Assembly (NCBI GenBank): GCA_949358305.1
Contig: OX442319.1
Location: 1,796,001 to 1,860,000 of the forward strand
DNA from: Strigamia acuminata
Lineage: Eukaryota > Arthropoda > Chilopoda > Geophilomorpha > Linotaeniidae
Direction: 5' to 3'
DNA length: 64,000 nucleotides
A program made the translations under genes and the position numbers. The first letter of the stretch is position 1; every line of letters begins with the position of its first letter. The notes beneath the pieces were generated by a model. That model ran no database searches. It saw only the letters and a list, made by a program, of their open reading frames with translations, and was not told the origin of the DNA. This document shows positions 10,435 through 22,830 of this stretch, piece by piece.

Positions 10435-10696
10435 ATGTCAGACAAAGATGAGCAATCCACGTCTGACACCGAGCAGAGAATGCCCGAGAAGGGAAAAAGG
10501 ACCTCCGACTACCACCTAAGGTCGGATGGTCCCGTCCCTGAAATGTCCGCAAAGGCGAAAGCCCGAGCGAATAAAAGGAGAGCGAAGGCGCAGAAAGAGG
10601 AGCAAGCTGCATCGCTCGCGGCCCTAGACGGGCCAGAGCGAGAGCGGGTTCCCTTGAATATGCAACCCTTCGAAGATACCGATCCGGAAGCCATAG
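10435..10696 (+). pseudogene. gag of the large element, 5' fragment (first 87 codons), split by the 36 kb insertion
   Basis: ATG at 10435 opens a lysine/arginine/glutamate-rich N-terminus. The frame is interrupted after the ATAG at 10693-10696, where the palindromic insertion begins. The reading frame resumes exactly, with codon ATA re-used, at 46924-46928. The undisrupted gag would be about 1046 residues. After the junction the frame here runs on for a further 38 codons into insertion sequence and stops at 10812, so this copy cannot make full Gag. Confidence 0.85.
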
Positions 10697-11037
10697 CCTT
10701 TTCGCGGATTGGCTTCCGTGAAATCCGCATTTCGGGGGCGACTATTCTGGGGATTCCGGGTGGACCAAACTCTTCCGGAAAACGTCCGGGGTGGTGTTGG
10801 GAGTGTCAATAGACTGTTTTGTGTCAAGGTTGTCAATTTTCATGTGAGTATTGGAAGGTTCATTTCTGCACATTCTCATGTATTTTTTTTCACAGGAGCG
10901 ACAAGGAGCGATGAAGCGGGATCGAGCGAGAGTGGGTAAAATAAACTGGTTTACGTCTCCAATGCGCGTTCAAGATGGAATACGAACTCGGAATCGACTC
11001 CAACACGCGTTCGCGTGACATACGGACGCATTCACGA
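10697..11037 (+). repeat. left terminal repeat of unit A
   Basis: About 340 bp starting CCTTTTCGCGGATTGG and holding GCGGATT...AATCCGC inverted repeats. It recurs in the same orientation, with roughly 90% identity, at 15092-15430, and again at the left end and inside of unit B. Confidence 0.8.
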
Positions 11038-11041
11038 CCCA

Positions 11042-14000
11042 GATCAAAAAATGATCTCGTATTCGACTCGTTTTCGAGTCGAATGCAAATTTTGCCCTTC
11101 TTTGACGCGAAATCGTATTCGACTCGTTTTCGAGTCGAATGCGAGTTTTGCCCTTCTTCAACGCGAAATCGTATTCGACTCGTTTTCGAGTCGAATGCGA
11201 ATTTTGCCCTTTCTCAACGCGAAATCGTATTCGACTCGTTTTCGAGTCGAATGCGAGTTTTGCCCTTCTTCAACGCGAAATCGTATTCGACTCGTTTTCG
11301 AGTCGAATGCGAATTTTGCCCTTCTTCGACGCGAAATCGTATTCGACTCGTTTTCGAGTCGAATGCGAAATCGTATTCGACTCGTTTTCGAGTCGAATGC
11401 GAGTTTTGCCCTTCTTCAACGCGAAATCGTATTCGACTCGTTTTCGAGTCGAATGCGAATTTTGCCCTTTCTCAACGCGAAATCGTATTCGACTCGTTTT
11501 CGAGTCGAATGCGAGTTTTGCCCTTCTTCAACGCGAAATCGTATTCGACTCGTTTTCGAGTCGAATGCGAATTTTGCCCTTCTTCAACGCGAAATCGTAT
11601 TCGACTCGTTTTCGAGTCGAATGCGAATTCGTATTCGACTCGTTTTCGAGTCGAATGCGAATTTTGCCCTTCTTCAACGCGAAATCGTATTCGATTCGCT
11701 TTCGAATCGTATACGAGATGGTCGATTTTTGTTTCCCGGACTTTGATTTGTATTCGAGTTGTTACGAGTTCGTATTTTGATCGTATTCGTATTCGAATCG
11801 AATTCGAATCGTATTCGAATCGAATACGAATCGAATTCGAGTCGTATTCGAGATGGTCGATGATTTCCACTCGCTCGTATACGCGTTGTATACGAGCTCG
11901 TATTTTGATCGTAATCGTAAACGAATCGTTTACAAGTCGTATACAAGTCGTATACGACGTGTATACACCTCGTATACGAACGAAGTTTGTGAAAACACAA
12001 TTTCCAAATAAGACGTATGTGACTACTATGTGTTTTCATGTCGTAGTAAGTGTCCGGTGGATTTTCCAAACTTCGTTCGTATACGAGGTGTATACACGTC
12101 GTATACGACTTGTATACGACTTGTAAACGATTCGTTTACGATTACGATCAAAATACGAGCTCGTATACAACGCGTATACGAGCGAGTGGAAATCATCGAC
12201 CATCTCGAATGCGACTCGAATACGATTCGAATACATCTCGAATACATCTCGAATACGAGTCGTACGAGTCAAAGTCCGGGAACGGGTCATCGACTATCTC
12301 GTATTCGAGTTGTTACGAGTTCGTATTTTGATCGTATTCGTATTCGAATCGAATTCGAATCGTATTCGAATCGAATACTAATCGAATTCGAGTCGTATTC
12401 GAGATGGTCGATGATTTCCACTCGCTCGTATACGCGTTGTATACGAGCTCGTATTTTGATCGTAATCGTAAACGAATCGTTTACAAGTCGTATACAAGTC
12501 GTATACGACGTGTATACACCTCGTATACGAACGAAGTTTGGAAAATCCACCGGACACTTACTACGACATGAAAACACATAGTAGTCACATACGTCTTATT
12601 TGGAAATTGTGTTTTCACAAACTTCGTTCGTATACGAGGTGTATACACGTCGTATACGACTTGTATACGACTTGTAAACGATTCGTTTACGATTACGATC
12701 AAAATACGAGCTCGTATACAACGCGTATACGAGCGAGTGGAAATCATCGACCATCTCGAATGCGACTCGAATACGATTCGAATACATCTCGAATACATCT
12801 CGAATACGAGTCGTACGAGTCAAAGTCCGGGAACGGGTCATCGACTATCTCGTATTCGAGTTGTTACGAGTTCGTATTTTGATCGTATTCGTATTCGAAT
12901 CGAATTCGAATCGTATTCGAATCGAATACTAATCGAATTCGAGTCGTATTCGAGATGGTCGATGATTTCCACTCGCTCGTATACGCGTTGTATACGAGCT
13001 CGTATTTTGATCGTAATCGTAAACGAATCGTTTACAAGTCGTATACAAGTCGTATACGACGTGTATACACCTCGTATACGAACGAAGTTTGTGAAAACAC
13101 AATTTCCAAATAAGACGTATGTGACTACTATGTGTTTTCATGTCGTAGTAAGTGTCCGGTGGATTTTCCAAACTTCGTTCGTATACGAGGTGTATACACG
13201 TCGTATACGACTTGTATACGACTTGTAAACGATTCGTTTACGATTACGATCAAAATACGAGCTCGTATACAACGCGTATACGAGCGAGTGGAAATCATCG
13301 ACCATCTCGAATACGACTCGAATTCGATTCGTATTCGATTCGAATACGATTCGAATTCGATTCGAATACGAATACGATCAAAATACGAACTCGTAACAAC
13401 TCGAATACGAGATAGTCGATGACCCGTTCCCGGACTTTGACTCGTACGACTCGTATTCGAGATGTATTCGAGATGTATTCGAATCGTATTCGAGTCGCAT
13501 TCGAGATGGTCGATGATTTCCACTTGCTCGTATACGCGTTGTATACGAGCTCGTATTTTGATCGTAATCGTAAACGAATCGTTTACAAGTCGTATACAAG
13601 TTGTATACGACGTGTATACACCTCGTATACGAACGAAGTTTGGAAAATCCACCGGATACTTACTACGACATGAAAACACATAGTAGTCACATACGTCTTA
13701 TTTGGAAATTGTGTTTTCACAAACTTCGTTCGTATACGAGGTGTATACACGTCGTATACAACTTGTATACAACTTGTAAACGATTCGTTTACGATTACGA
13801 TCAAAATACGAGCTCGTATACAACGCGTATACGAGCGAGTGGAAATCATCGACCATCTCGAATACGACTCGAATTCGATTCGTATTCGATTCGAATACGA
13901 TTCGAATTCGATTCGAATACGAATACGATCGAAATACGAACTCGTAACAACTCGAATACGAATCAAAGTCCGGGAAACAAAAATCGACCATCTCGTATAC

Positions 14001-14760
14001 GATTCGAAAGCGAATCGAATACGATTTCGCGTTGAAGAAGGGCAAAACTCGTACTCGACTCGAAAACGAGTCGAATACGATTTCGCGTTGAAGAAGGGCA
14101 AAACTCGTACTCGACTCGAAAACGAGTCGAATACGATTTCGCGTTGAAGAAGGGCAAAACTCGTACTCGACTCGAAAACGAGTCGAATACGATTTCGCGT
14201 TGAAGAAGGGCAAAACTCGTACTCGACTCGAAAACGAGTCGAATACGATTTCGCGTTGAAGAAGGGCAAAATTCGTACTCGACTCGAAAACGAGTCGAAT
14301 ACGATTTCGCGTTGAAGAAGGGCAAAACTCGTACTCGACTCGAAAACGAGTCGAATACGATTTCGCGTTGAAGAAGGGCAAAACTCGTACTCGACTCGAA
14401 AACGAGTCGAATACGATTTCGCGTTGAAGAAGGGCAAAATTCGTACTCGACTCGAAAACGAGTCGAATACGATTTCGCGTTGAAGAAGGACAAAATTCGC
14501 ATTCGACTCGAAAACGAGTCGAATACGAATTCGCATTCGACTCGAAAACGAGTCGAATACGATTTCGCGTTGAAGAAGGGCAAAATTCGCATTCGACTCG
14601 AAAACGAGTCGAATACGATTTCGCGTTGAAGAAGGGCAAAATTCGTACTCGACTAGAAAGCGAGTCGAATACGATTTCGCGTTGAAGAAGGGCAAAATTC
14701 GTACTCGACTAGAAAGCGAGTCGAATACGATTTCGCGTTGAAAAAGGGAAAAACTCGTAC
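11042..14760. repeat. palindrome P1 of unit A: hairpin arrays flanking inverted blocks
   Basis: The left flank (11056-11700) holds twelve intact hairpins and one degenerate one, mostly with a 56 bp period. Each has arms ATTCGACTCG and CGAGTCGAAT around TTTT, followed by GCGAATTTTGCCCTTCTT and CAACGCGAAA. The right flank (about 14000-14745) is the reverse-oriented array. Between them, about 550 bp blocks full of CGTATACGA/TCGAATACGA palindromes alternate with a 79 bp unique core. Cores occur in order forward (centre 12,030), reverse (12,578), forward (13,132), reverse (13,680), symmetric about 12,855. The arms are therefore near 1.8 kb. The frames crossing it are repeat translations, not genes. 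Confidence 0.85.
11989..12067 (+). repeat. 79 bp core flanked by inverted CGAAGTTT/AAACTTCG
   Basis: The only non-palindromic sequence in the blocks. It starts GTGAAAACACAATTTCC and ends GGTGGATTTTCC, and contains TGAAAACACA...TGTGTTTTCA inverted repeats. The same core recurs four times in P1 of A, five times in P1 of B, and at the exact centre of P2 in both units, in either orientation. Confidence 0.85.
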
Positions 14761-15091
14761 GCGATTCAGTGAAACTAAATTTACATGTGCGCGTTGACGC
14801 GCGCGATTCGTGTGTTCTACGTGAGTAAATAGAGTGCGCGTCACATATGAATACAAAATGTCGACCATGCGTCGCCACGATGCCAGTGGACGAATTCTGC
14901 GAATTCGTGCAAACGCAGAAAGTTAAAAATATTCAAATTTGACGCCCACGATGACTCGTTCGTAGTAGACGCCTCCACAACTGCTTTTGAAAAGAATTTG
15001 ATAAATGTTTGGAAATAATATTTAGGATTTTCTTTAATCATATCAGGAAACTGAAAACAGAAATAAAGTTTATACATTGGAAATTTTTTAT
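14761..15091. other. spacer between P1 and internal terminal-repeat copy, unit A
   Basis: Short unique stretch with GCGCGTTGACGCGCGCG near 14800. No gene seen. The same sequence follows P1 in unit B. Confidence 0.5.
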
Positions 15092-15430
15092 CCTTTTCGC
15101 GGATTGGCGTCCGCGAAATCCGCATTTCGGGGGAGACTATTCTGCGGATTCCGGGTGGACCAAACTCTTCCGAAAAATGTCCGGGGTGGTGTTGGGAGTG
15201 TCGATAGACTGTTTTGTGTCAAGGTTGCCAATTTTCATGTAAGTATTGGAAGGTTCATTTCTGTGCATTCTCATATATTTTTTTTCACAGGAGCAATGAG
15301 GCGCGATAAAGGGGGATCAAGCGAGAGTGAAAAAGATAAACTTGTTTACGTCTCAAATGCGCGTTCGCGATGGAATACGAACTTGGAATCGACTCCAATA
15401 CGCGTTCGCGTCGCATACGAACGCATTTAC
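15092..15430 (+). repeat. internal copy of the left terminal repeat, unit A
   Basis: Starts CCTTTTCGCGGATTGG and follows the 10697-11037 sequence with scattered substitutions. The hairpin TTCGCGGA/TCCGCGAA is perfect here but degraded at the outer end, so this may be the older or more functional version. Confidence 0.8.
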
Positions 15431-18400
15431 AACTCGTTTTCGACTTTGATTAAAAAGGAACAAATATGATTAAAAATCAACAAAAATATACAAAACTTGA
15501 TAAGAAATGTATAAACATTGATTAGAAATCGACAAAAATCGACTGAAATCTGACAATAATCGAATAAAATCGGACAATAATCAATTCAGAATGACAAATA
15601 ACAATTACAATTGGTAAAAATTGACCAAAAATACAGAAAAATCGATTAAAAACCAGCAAAAACAAACAGAAAACGATTAAATCAATTAAAAATCAACAAA
15701 TAACCAAAATTGCCCTCAACACACCCCAACAACCTTCCACCACTCAAATTACACCGGAAAAAAACAAATTCAAACCGAAAAATCAACAAAGAATGCCAAA
15801 AAAAATATTGCAAACAAAGAGATAAGATCAATTCTCGAGGCAAATTCTCACCACAAAACAACGCATCGCCGCCGACATCAACTTTTTAAATTTGAGAAAC
15901 TCGCGTTTTTACGTGTACCGGTGCAGTACCGGGACCGCGGTACTTGTACTGCGGTATACATTTAAGTGTACAGTGCACAACACTACTGTTTATTTTTAAT
16001 GATCCAATAAATAAAATTTGAAACAAAGTTGAGTGGAATTGTACGTTTCTCGTATATTAAAGTTTTTATTTTTTAATTTTTTTTGTTCCATACTAGAATG
16101 GCGATTCGATACTTTTGTAGCTCGAATTCACTGATATAAACGTGGTCGGTTTTCATCACGCGTCAATGCGCTCGTGCAATAGTATAGGCGCGCATGGCTT
16201 GATGCGCACAAAACTTGCAAAACTTGCACGGAATTTGGTCAATTTTTGACAAATTTCAGCAGATTTTTGCCTATATTTGACAAATTTCCACTGATTTTTG
16301 ACAATATTTGACCCAACAACTGCGCCACGTTCCAGGCGCCGGTTTAGGCATTTTAGACCCGTTTTAGACCGTTTTAGATGGCGAAAACGTTCTCTCCATC
16401 ATTTTCTACCCCTGGGTGAGGTTTTCAGCGTTCATGATTGATGAAAAAGCTGTTTTCTAACTAGCTGTCCCATTGCTAGTTTTGGCGTCAGGTTTTAGCA
16501 ACCTTCCGATCCGACTCTGTCGTCTGCACGACCTCCAAGACTGTTTTAGGGTTAATTTGAGTCAAATAATTCATTCTGGGGGTTGTTTTGGGTTTTTTAC
16601 AAGTGTGTTTTTGTAGTTTTTATTGGTTTCAAACATTGTCAATTCTTTATACAAGTGTAACTTTCATTTCTCTGTATTTTGAGAACTTTGCATTGCAGCA
16701 AAGTTCATTTCTTGCCCCTTAATTATTGTGTAATTGTTGGTTTTGAAGCCCGTTTTTTAACAATAACTTTATTTGAAGTGCCTATTGTTTCAGGCACGTG
16801 CTTCCACGTGCCTTTTATTGTTGAGCAATTTCTTGGGCAGTTGCGCTCCTGTTGCTAGCATTGCCGCGCGTTCTCCGCGCGCGTACTCGCGTTTCGCATC
16901 ACACACATTCGGATTCGATGGCCTATCGCGGCGGCACATTGTGTGGCATAGCGCGGCACGTTGCAATTGCTAATGCTACGGTCGACGGCGATTCGCATGC
17001 GCTATCCGCTGCATCAAACCCCAAATACCGATAAAAAATCGCTGAAAACACTAATCCCGACCCAAAAACCGCCAAAATTACCCTCAACACACGCAACAAC
17101 CTTCCACCACTTAAATTACACCGGAAAAAAACAATTTCAAACCGAAAAATCAACAAAAAAGGCCAAAAAAATATTGCAAACAAAGAGAAAAGATCAATTA
17201 TCGAGGCAAATCCCCACCACAAAACAACGCATCGCCGGTATACACTTAAGCGTACAGTGCACAACACTACTGTTTATTTTCAATGATCCAATAAATAAAA
17301 TTTGAAACAAAGTTGAGTGGAATTGTACGTTTCTTGTATATTAAAGTTTTTATTTTGTTTGTTTACACTTAATTTTTTTTTTCCATCATAGAATGGCGAC
17401 TCGATACTTTTGTAGCTCGAATTCACTTCGTAAACGTGGTCGGTGTTCATCACGCGTCAATGCGCTCGTGCAATAGTATAGGCGCGCATACAATTTGATG
17501 CGCGCAAAACTTGCAAAACTTGCACGGAATTTGGGCAATTTTTGACAAATTTCAGCAGATTTTTGCCTGTATTTGACAAATTTCAGAAGATTTTTGCCTA
17601 TATTTGACAAATTTCAGAAGATTTCCTCAATCCTCAAACATTTGCTGAAATTTCTCATAAAATTTCTAAAATTAATTGAAATTTGTCTGAAATTTGTCTG
17701 GAATTTGTCAAATATTGTCAAAAATCCGTGGAAATTTGTCAAATACTGGCAAAAATCCATGTAAATTTGTCAAAAATTGCCATAATTCGGTGCAAATTGT
17801 GTTAGATATTGGAAAAATTTATTTTAACGCTTCCAACGCGCCAGTAAATCGCGCGTGCACACGCATGGATTTTTCGTCATAGTTGGATGCGCGCAAACCT
17901 CACGTAACTTGCGCCAAAATTTGGCAATTTTTGACAAATTTCAGCAGATTTTTGCCAGTATTTGACAAATTTCCACTGATTTTTGACAATATTTGACCCA
18001 ACAACTGCGCCACGTTCCAGGCGCCGGTTTAGGCATTTTAGACCCGTTTTAGACCGTTTTAGATGGCGAAAACGTTCTCTCCATCATTTTCTACCCCTGG
18101 GTGAGGTTTTCAGCGTTCATGATTGATGAAAAAGCTGTTTTCTAACTAGCTGTCCCATTGCTAGTTTTGGCGTCAGGTTTTAGCAACCTTCCGATCCGAC
18201 TCTGTCGTCTGCACGACCTCCAAGACTGTTTTAGGGTTAATTTGAGTCAAATAATTCATTCTGGGGGTTGTTTTGGGTTTTTTACAAGTGTGTTTTTGTA
18301 GTTTTTATTGGTTTCAAACATTGTCAATTCTTTATACAAGTGTAACTTTCATTTCTCTGTATTTTGAGAACTTTGCATTGCAGCAAAGTTCATTTCTTGC

Positions 18401-21400
18401 CCCTTAATTATTGTGTAATTGTTGGTTTTCAAGCCCGTTTTTTAACAATAACTTTATTTGAAGTGCCTATTGTTTCAGGCACGTGCTTCCACGTGCCTTT
18501 TATTGTTGAGCAATTTCTTGGGCAGTTGCGCTCCTGTTGCTAGCATTGCCGCGCGTTCTCCGCGCGTGTACTCGCGCGTTTCGCATCACACACATTCGGG
18601 TTCGATGGCCTATCGCGGCGGCACATTGTGTGGCATAGCGCGGCACGTTGCAATTACGTGACGTGGCACGTTGCTGTTACGTGACGCGATAGCCAGTATT
18701 TAAGCAGGGGATTCCATCATCGTTTACACAAATGCGCATTGCAACGTGGAGGCGCATTCGAGTCCTTTTCCCAAGCGAAATCGTATTCGATTCGCTTTCG
18801 AATCGAATACGAGTTTTGTCCTTTTTCAACGCGAAATCGTATTCGATTCGCTTTCGAATCGTATACGAGATGGTCGATGATTTTTGTTTCCCGGACTTTG
18901 ATTCGTATTCGAGTTGTTACGAGTTCGTATTTTGATCGTATTCGTATTCGAATCGAATTCGAATCGTATTCGAATCGAATACGAATCGAATTCGAGTCGT
19001 ATTCGAGATGGTCGATGATTTCCACTCGCTCGTATACGCGTTGTATACGAGCTCGTATTTTGATCGTAATCGTAAACGAATCGTTTACAAGTCGTATACA
19101 AGTTGTATACGACGTGTATACACCTCGTATACGAACGAAGTTTGGAAAATCCACCGGATACTTACTACGACATGAAAACACATAGTAGTCACATACGTCT
19201 TATTTGGAAATTGTGTTTTCACAAACTTCGTTCGTATACGAGGTGTATACACGTCGTATACAACTTGTATACGACTTGTAAACGATTTGTTTACGATTAC
19301 GATCAAAATACGAGCTCGTATACAACGCGTATACGAGCGAGTGGAAATCATCGACCATCTCGAATACGACTCGAATTCGATTCGTATTCGATTCGAATAC
19401 GATTCGAATTCGATTCGAATACGAATACGATCAAAATACGAACTCGTAACAACTCGAATACGAATCAAAGTCCGGGAAACAAAAATCATCGACCATCTCG
19501 TATACGATTCGAAAGCGAATCGAATACGATTTCGCGTTGAAAAAGGACAAAACTCGTATTCGATTCGAAAGCGAATCGAATACGATTTCGCTTGGGAAAA
19601 GGACTCGAATGCGCCTCCACGTTGCAATGCGCATTTGTGTAAACGATGATGGAATCCCCTGCTTAAATACTGGCTATCGCGTCACGTAACAGCAACGTGC
19701 CACGTCACGTAATTGCAACGTGCCGCGCTATGCCACACAATGTGCCGCCGCGATAGGCCATCGAACCCGAATGTGTGTGATGCGAAACGCGCGAGTACAC
19801 GCGCGGAGAACGCGCGGCAATGCTAGCAACAGGAGCGCAACTGCCCAAGAAATTGCTCAACAATAAAAGGCACGTGGAAGCACGTGCCTGAAACAATAGG
19901 CACTTCAAATAAAGTTATTGTTAAAAAACGGGCTTGAAAACCAACAATTACACAATAATTAAGGGGCAAGAAATGAACTTTGCTGCAATGCAAAGTTCTC
20001 AAAATACAGAGAAATGAAAGTTACACTTGTATAAAGAATTGACAATGTTTGAAACCAATAAAAACTACAAAAACACACTTGTAAAAAACCCAAAACAACC
20101 CCCAGAATGAATTATTTGACTCAAATTAACCCTAAAACAGTCTTGGAGGTCGTGCAGACGACAGAGTCGGATCGGAAGGTTGCTAAAACCTGACGCCAAA
20201 ACTAGCAATGGGACAGCTAGTTAGAAAACAGCTTTTTCATCAATCATGAACGCTGAAAACCTCACCCAGGGGTAGAAAATGATGGAGAGAACGTTTTCGC
20301 CATCTAAAACGGTCTAAAACGGGTCTAAAATGCCTAAACCGGCGCCTGGAACGTGGCGCAGTTGTTGGGTCAAATATTGTCAAAAATCAGTGGAAATTTG
20401 TCAAATACTGGCAAAAATCTGCTGAAATTTGTCAAAAATTGCCAAATTTTGGCGCAAGTTACGTGAGGTTTGCGCGCATCCAACTATGACGAAAAATCCA
20501 TGCGTGTGCACGCGCGATTTACTGGCGCGTTGGAAGCGTTAAAATAAATTTTTCCAATATCTAACACAATTTGCACCGAATTATGGCAATTTTTGACAAA
20601 TTTACATGGATTTTTGCCAGTATTTGACAAATTTCCACGGATTTTTGACAATATTTGACAAATTCCAGACAAATTTCAGACAAATTTCAATTAATTTTAG
20701 AAATTTTATGAGAAATTTCAGCAAATGTTTGAGGATTGAGGAAATCTTCTGAAATTTGTCAAATATAGGCAAAAATCTTCTGAAATTTGTCAAATACAGG
20801 CAAAAATCTGCTGAAATTTGTCAAAAATTGCCCAAATTCCGTGCAAGTTTTGCAAGTTTTGCGCGCATCAAATCGTATGCGCGCCTATACTATTGCACGA
20901 GCGCATTGACGCGTGATGAACACCGACCACGTTTACGAAGTGAATTCGAGCTACAAAAGTATCGAGTCGCCATTCTATGATGGAAAAAAAAAATTAAGTG
21001 TAAACAAACAAAATAAAAACTTTAATATACAAGAAACGTACAATTCCACTCAACTTTGTTTCAAATTTTATTTATTGGATCATTGAAAATAAACAGTAGT
21101 GTTGTGCACTGTACGCTTAAGTGTATACCGGCGATGCGTTGTTTTGTGGTGGGGATTTGCCTCGATAATTGATCTTTTCTCTTTGTTTGCAATATTTTTT
21201 TGGCCTTTTTTGTTGATTTTTCGGTTTGAAATTGTTTTTTTCCGGTGTAATTTAAGTGGTGGAAGGTTGTTGGCGTGTGTTGAGGGTAATTTTGGCGGTT
21301 TTTGGGTCGGGATTAGTGTTTTCTGCGATTTTTTATCGGTATTTGGGGTAACGCATGCGAATCGCCGTCGATGCGTCGACCGTAGCAAGTGTGGTTGAAG

Positions 21401-22830
21401 TGATTTCGTTCATTCGTTATTTTAATGAAAATTAGGTATTTATTGTGACCACACGAGCACGTAGCAAGTGCGCGCGCAAGTTAAATGTGTAGAGGCCTGT
21501 GAGAAAATAAAACGTGCGTGGAAGCGGCGTAAATATTCTTTGGTGACTGCCATGGGTTTGTGCTTTGTCGTGGGCGCGATATGTCTGCGATATATATATG
21601 CGTTAGGGATGAGAACGGGACCAATTTTCGGGTCCCGACCCGTCCCGGGTCCATTACGTTAGCGTAATACGCGCGTATGATTGCATAATTGAAATAAATC
21701 AGTATTAAGCCTAATATTAGGCCTAATAATGCTAAAATAAAGTAAAGAAACAACAATATTTTGGTCATACAGTGTAATTTACTTTTAATAATGAGTTTGT
21801 TGTTGTTGTTTATTTACTTTATTTTAGCATTATCAGGCTCAATATTAGGCTTAATAGTGATAAATAACAACTGGAATTAGAAAATTGTCTCCGCCTCGCA
21901 GTACGAATTTAGCAACTGTAATCCCGTCCCGTCCCGTATCCGCATAGGGCAAACATTACCAGTCCAGTCCCTATCCCGGTCTGTTCTTATCCCTAATATG
22001 CGTGATGTAGCGCGTTTGCGCGCGCGATCTAGTGCGTTTGAGCGCGCGATGTAGCACCTTGAGCGTGTCCAAATGTGTACAGGTGCTCAAAAGATGTGCG
22101 AGGGCTTCACGTGCATACACGAAGCATAAACGTGAAGAAAACAGCAGAAGCAGTTGTGTGTGATATTTATAAAACCACATCACACAAGGGAATACTACTA
22201 ATGATACAAAAAGCAATAAACTTTATGAATATTGAAATAAACTTACAAAATGGTGGAAAAAACATGGCGTACTGCCTTGAATATATGCCGGGATGTTATC
22301 AATCTTCCGGGCCCCATGTGTGTTTGATTTTAGTCCTAATTTTGGTGTATTTTTTTTTTTTTTGCCTTGGTTTTTCTCGTTTCTTGGAGAGTGCTGAGGC
22401 ATGCCGAGGTGTTCTCGGGCGTGTGCGCCTGTTGAAGATCGAGCGTTTCATATTTTGTGTTTAATAAGCCTACCGTGGTGCCTCGAGCGTTTATTAATTT
22501 CTCCACTCGAGGCACTTCACTAACACCTCCCCGGTGTTTAAACGAGTAGCGGCGCTTATTTGATCCCGGTGTTTACTGTTTAAAATTGTCGTGTGTTTTC
22601 AAAGTTCTTAATTTGTTTAAAAGCAAACAAAATGGATATTTGTTAATTTTTATTTGATTTTATCAATTTCTATTGGTTTCTTGCTGATTTTTAATCGGTT
22701 TTTCTCTATTTGTGACAATTTTTGCCAATTTTAATCGTTATTTGTCATTCTGAATTGATTATTGTCCGATTTCAGTCGATTTTTGTTGATTTTTAATCAT
22801 GTTTGTTCGTTTTTAATCAATTTTTGTCCC
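15431..22830. repeat. palindrome P2 of unit A with outer inverted flanks
   Basis: Near-perfect inverted arms of about 2.17 kb (17012-19183 and 19183-21355) meet at 19183, where the 79 bp core sits. Matching segments are equidistant from this point, for example 18458-18661 against 19705-19908 and 17386-17610 against 20756-20980. Outside, AT-rich flanks are again inverted: GACAATAATCAATTCAGAAT at 15573 pairs with its reverse complement ending at 22766. A module of about 1.3 kb is also present as a direct repeat (about 15730-16990 and 17050-18655). Tandem variants of TTTGACAAATTTCAGCAGAT occur at about 16230-16310 and 17530-17990. No convincing gene. Confidence 0.85.
21604..21995. mobile_element. 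hAT-type MITE inside unit A (392 bp)
   Basis: Termini TAGGGATGAGAACGGGACC and, inverted, GGTCTGTTCTTATCCCTA. ATATGCGT flanks both sides exactly (21596-21603, 21996-22003), an 8 bp target duplication typical of hAT. An inner inverted repeat of about 45 bp (TAAGCCTAATATTAGG and its complement) makes it foldback-like. No coding capacity. Confidence 0.85.

Noticed and set aside
11056-11700. Regular 56 bp repeats resembling a CRISPR array
   Set aside because: Animal sequence; the whole unit is repeated with no variable spacers and no cas genes, so it is a hairpin satellite.
10975-14878. Long overlapping frames on both strands across P1 (up to 431 codons) with repeating FDSFSSRM and STRNRIRLVFES peptides
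   Set aside because: They are translations of the 56 bp and 551 bp palindromic repeats, open on both strands because the repeats lack stops; no codon or domain signature of a gene.
18458-18661. Small frames starting MKCLLFQARASTCLLLL, with a signal-peptide look, in several places
   Set aside because: They are copies of one P2 module in both orientations; the frame is not maintained between copies (the 16773 copy diverges after a 2 bp change), so they are not genes.
22075-22464. 129-codon frame with a hydrophobic stretch
   Set aside because: It crosses a poly-T run and palindromic modules and has no homologous signature; present twice only because units A and B are duplicates.
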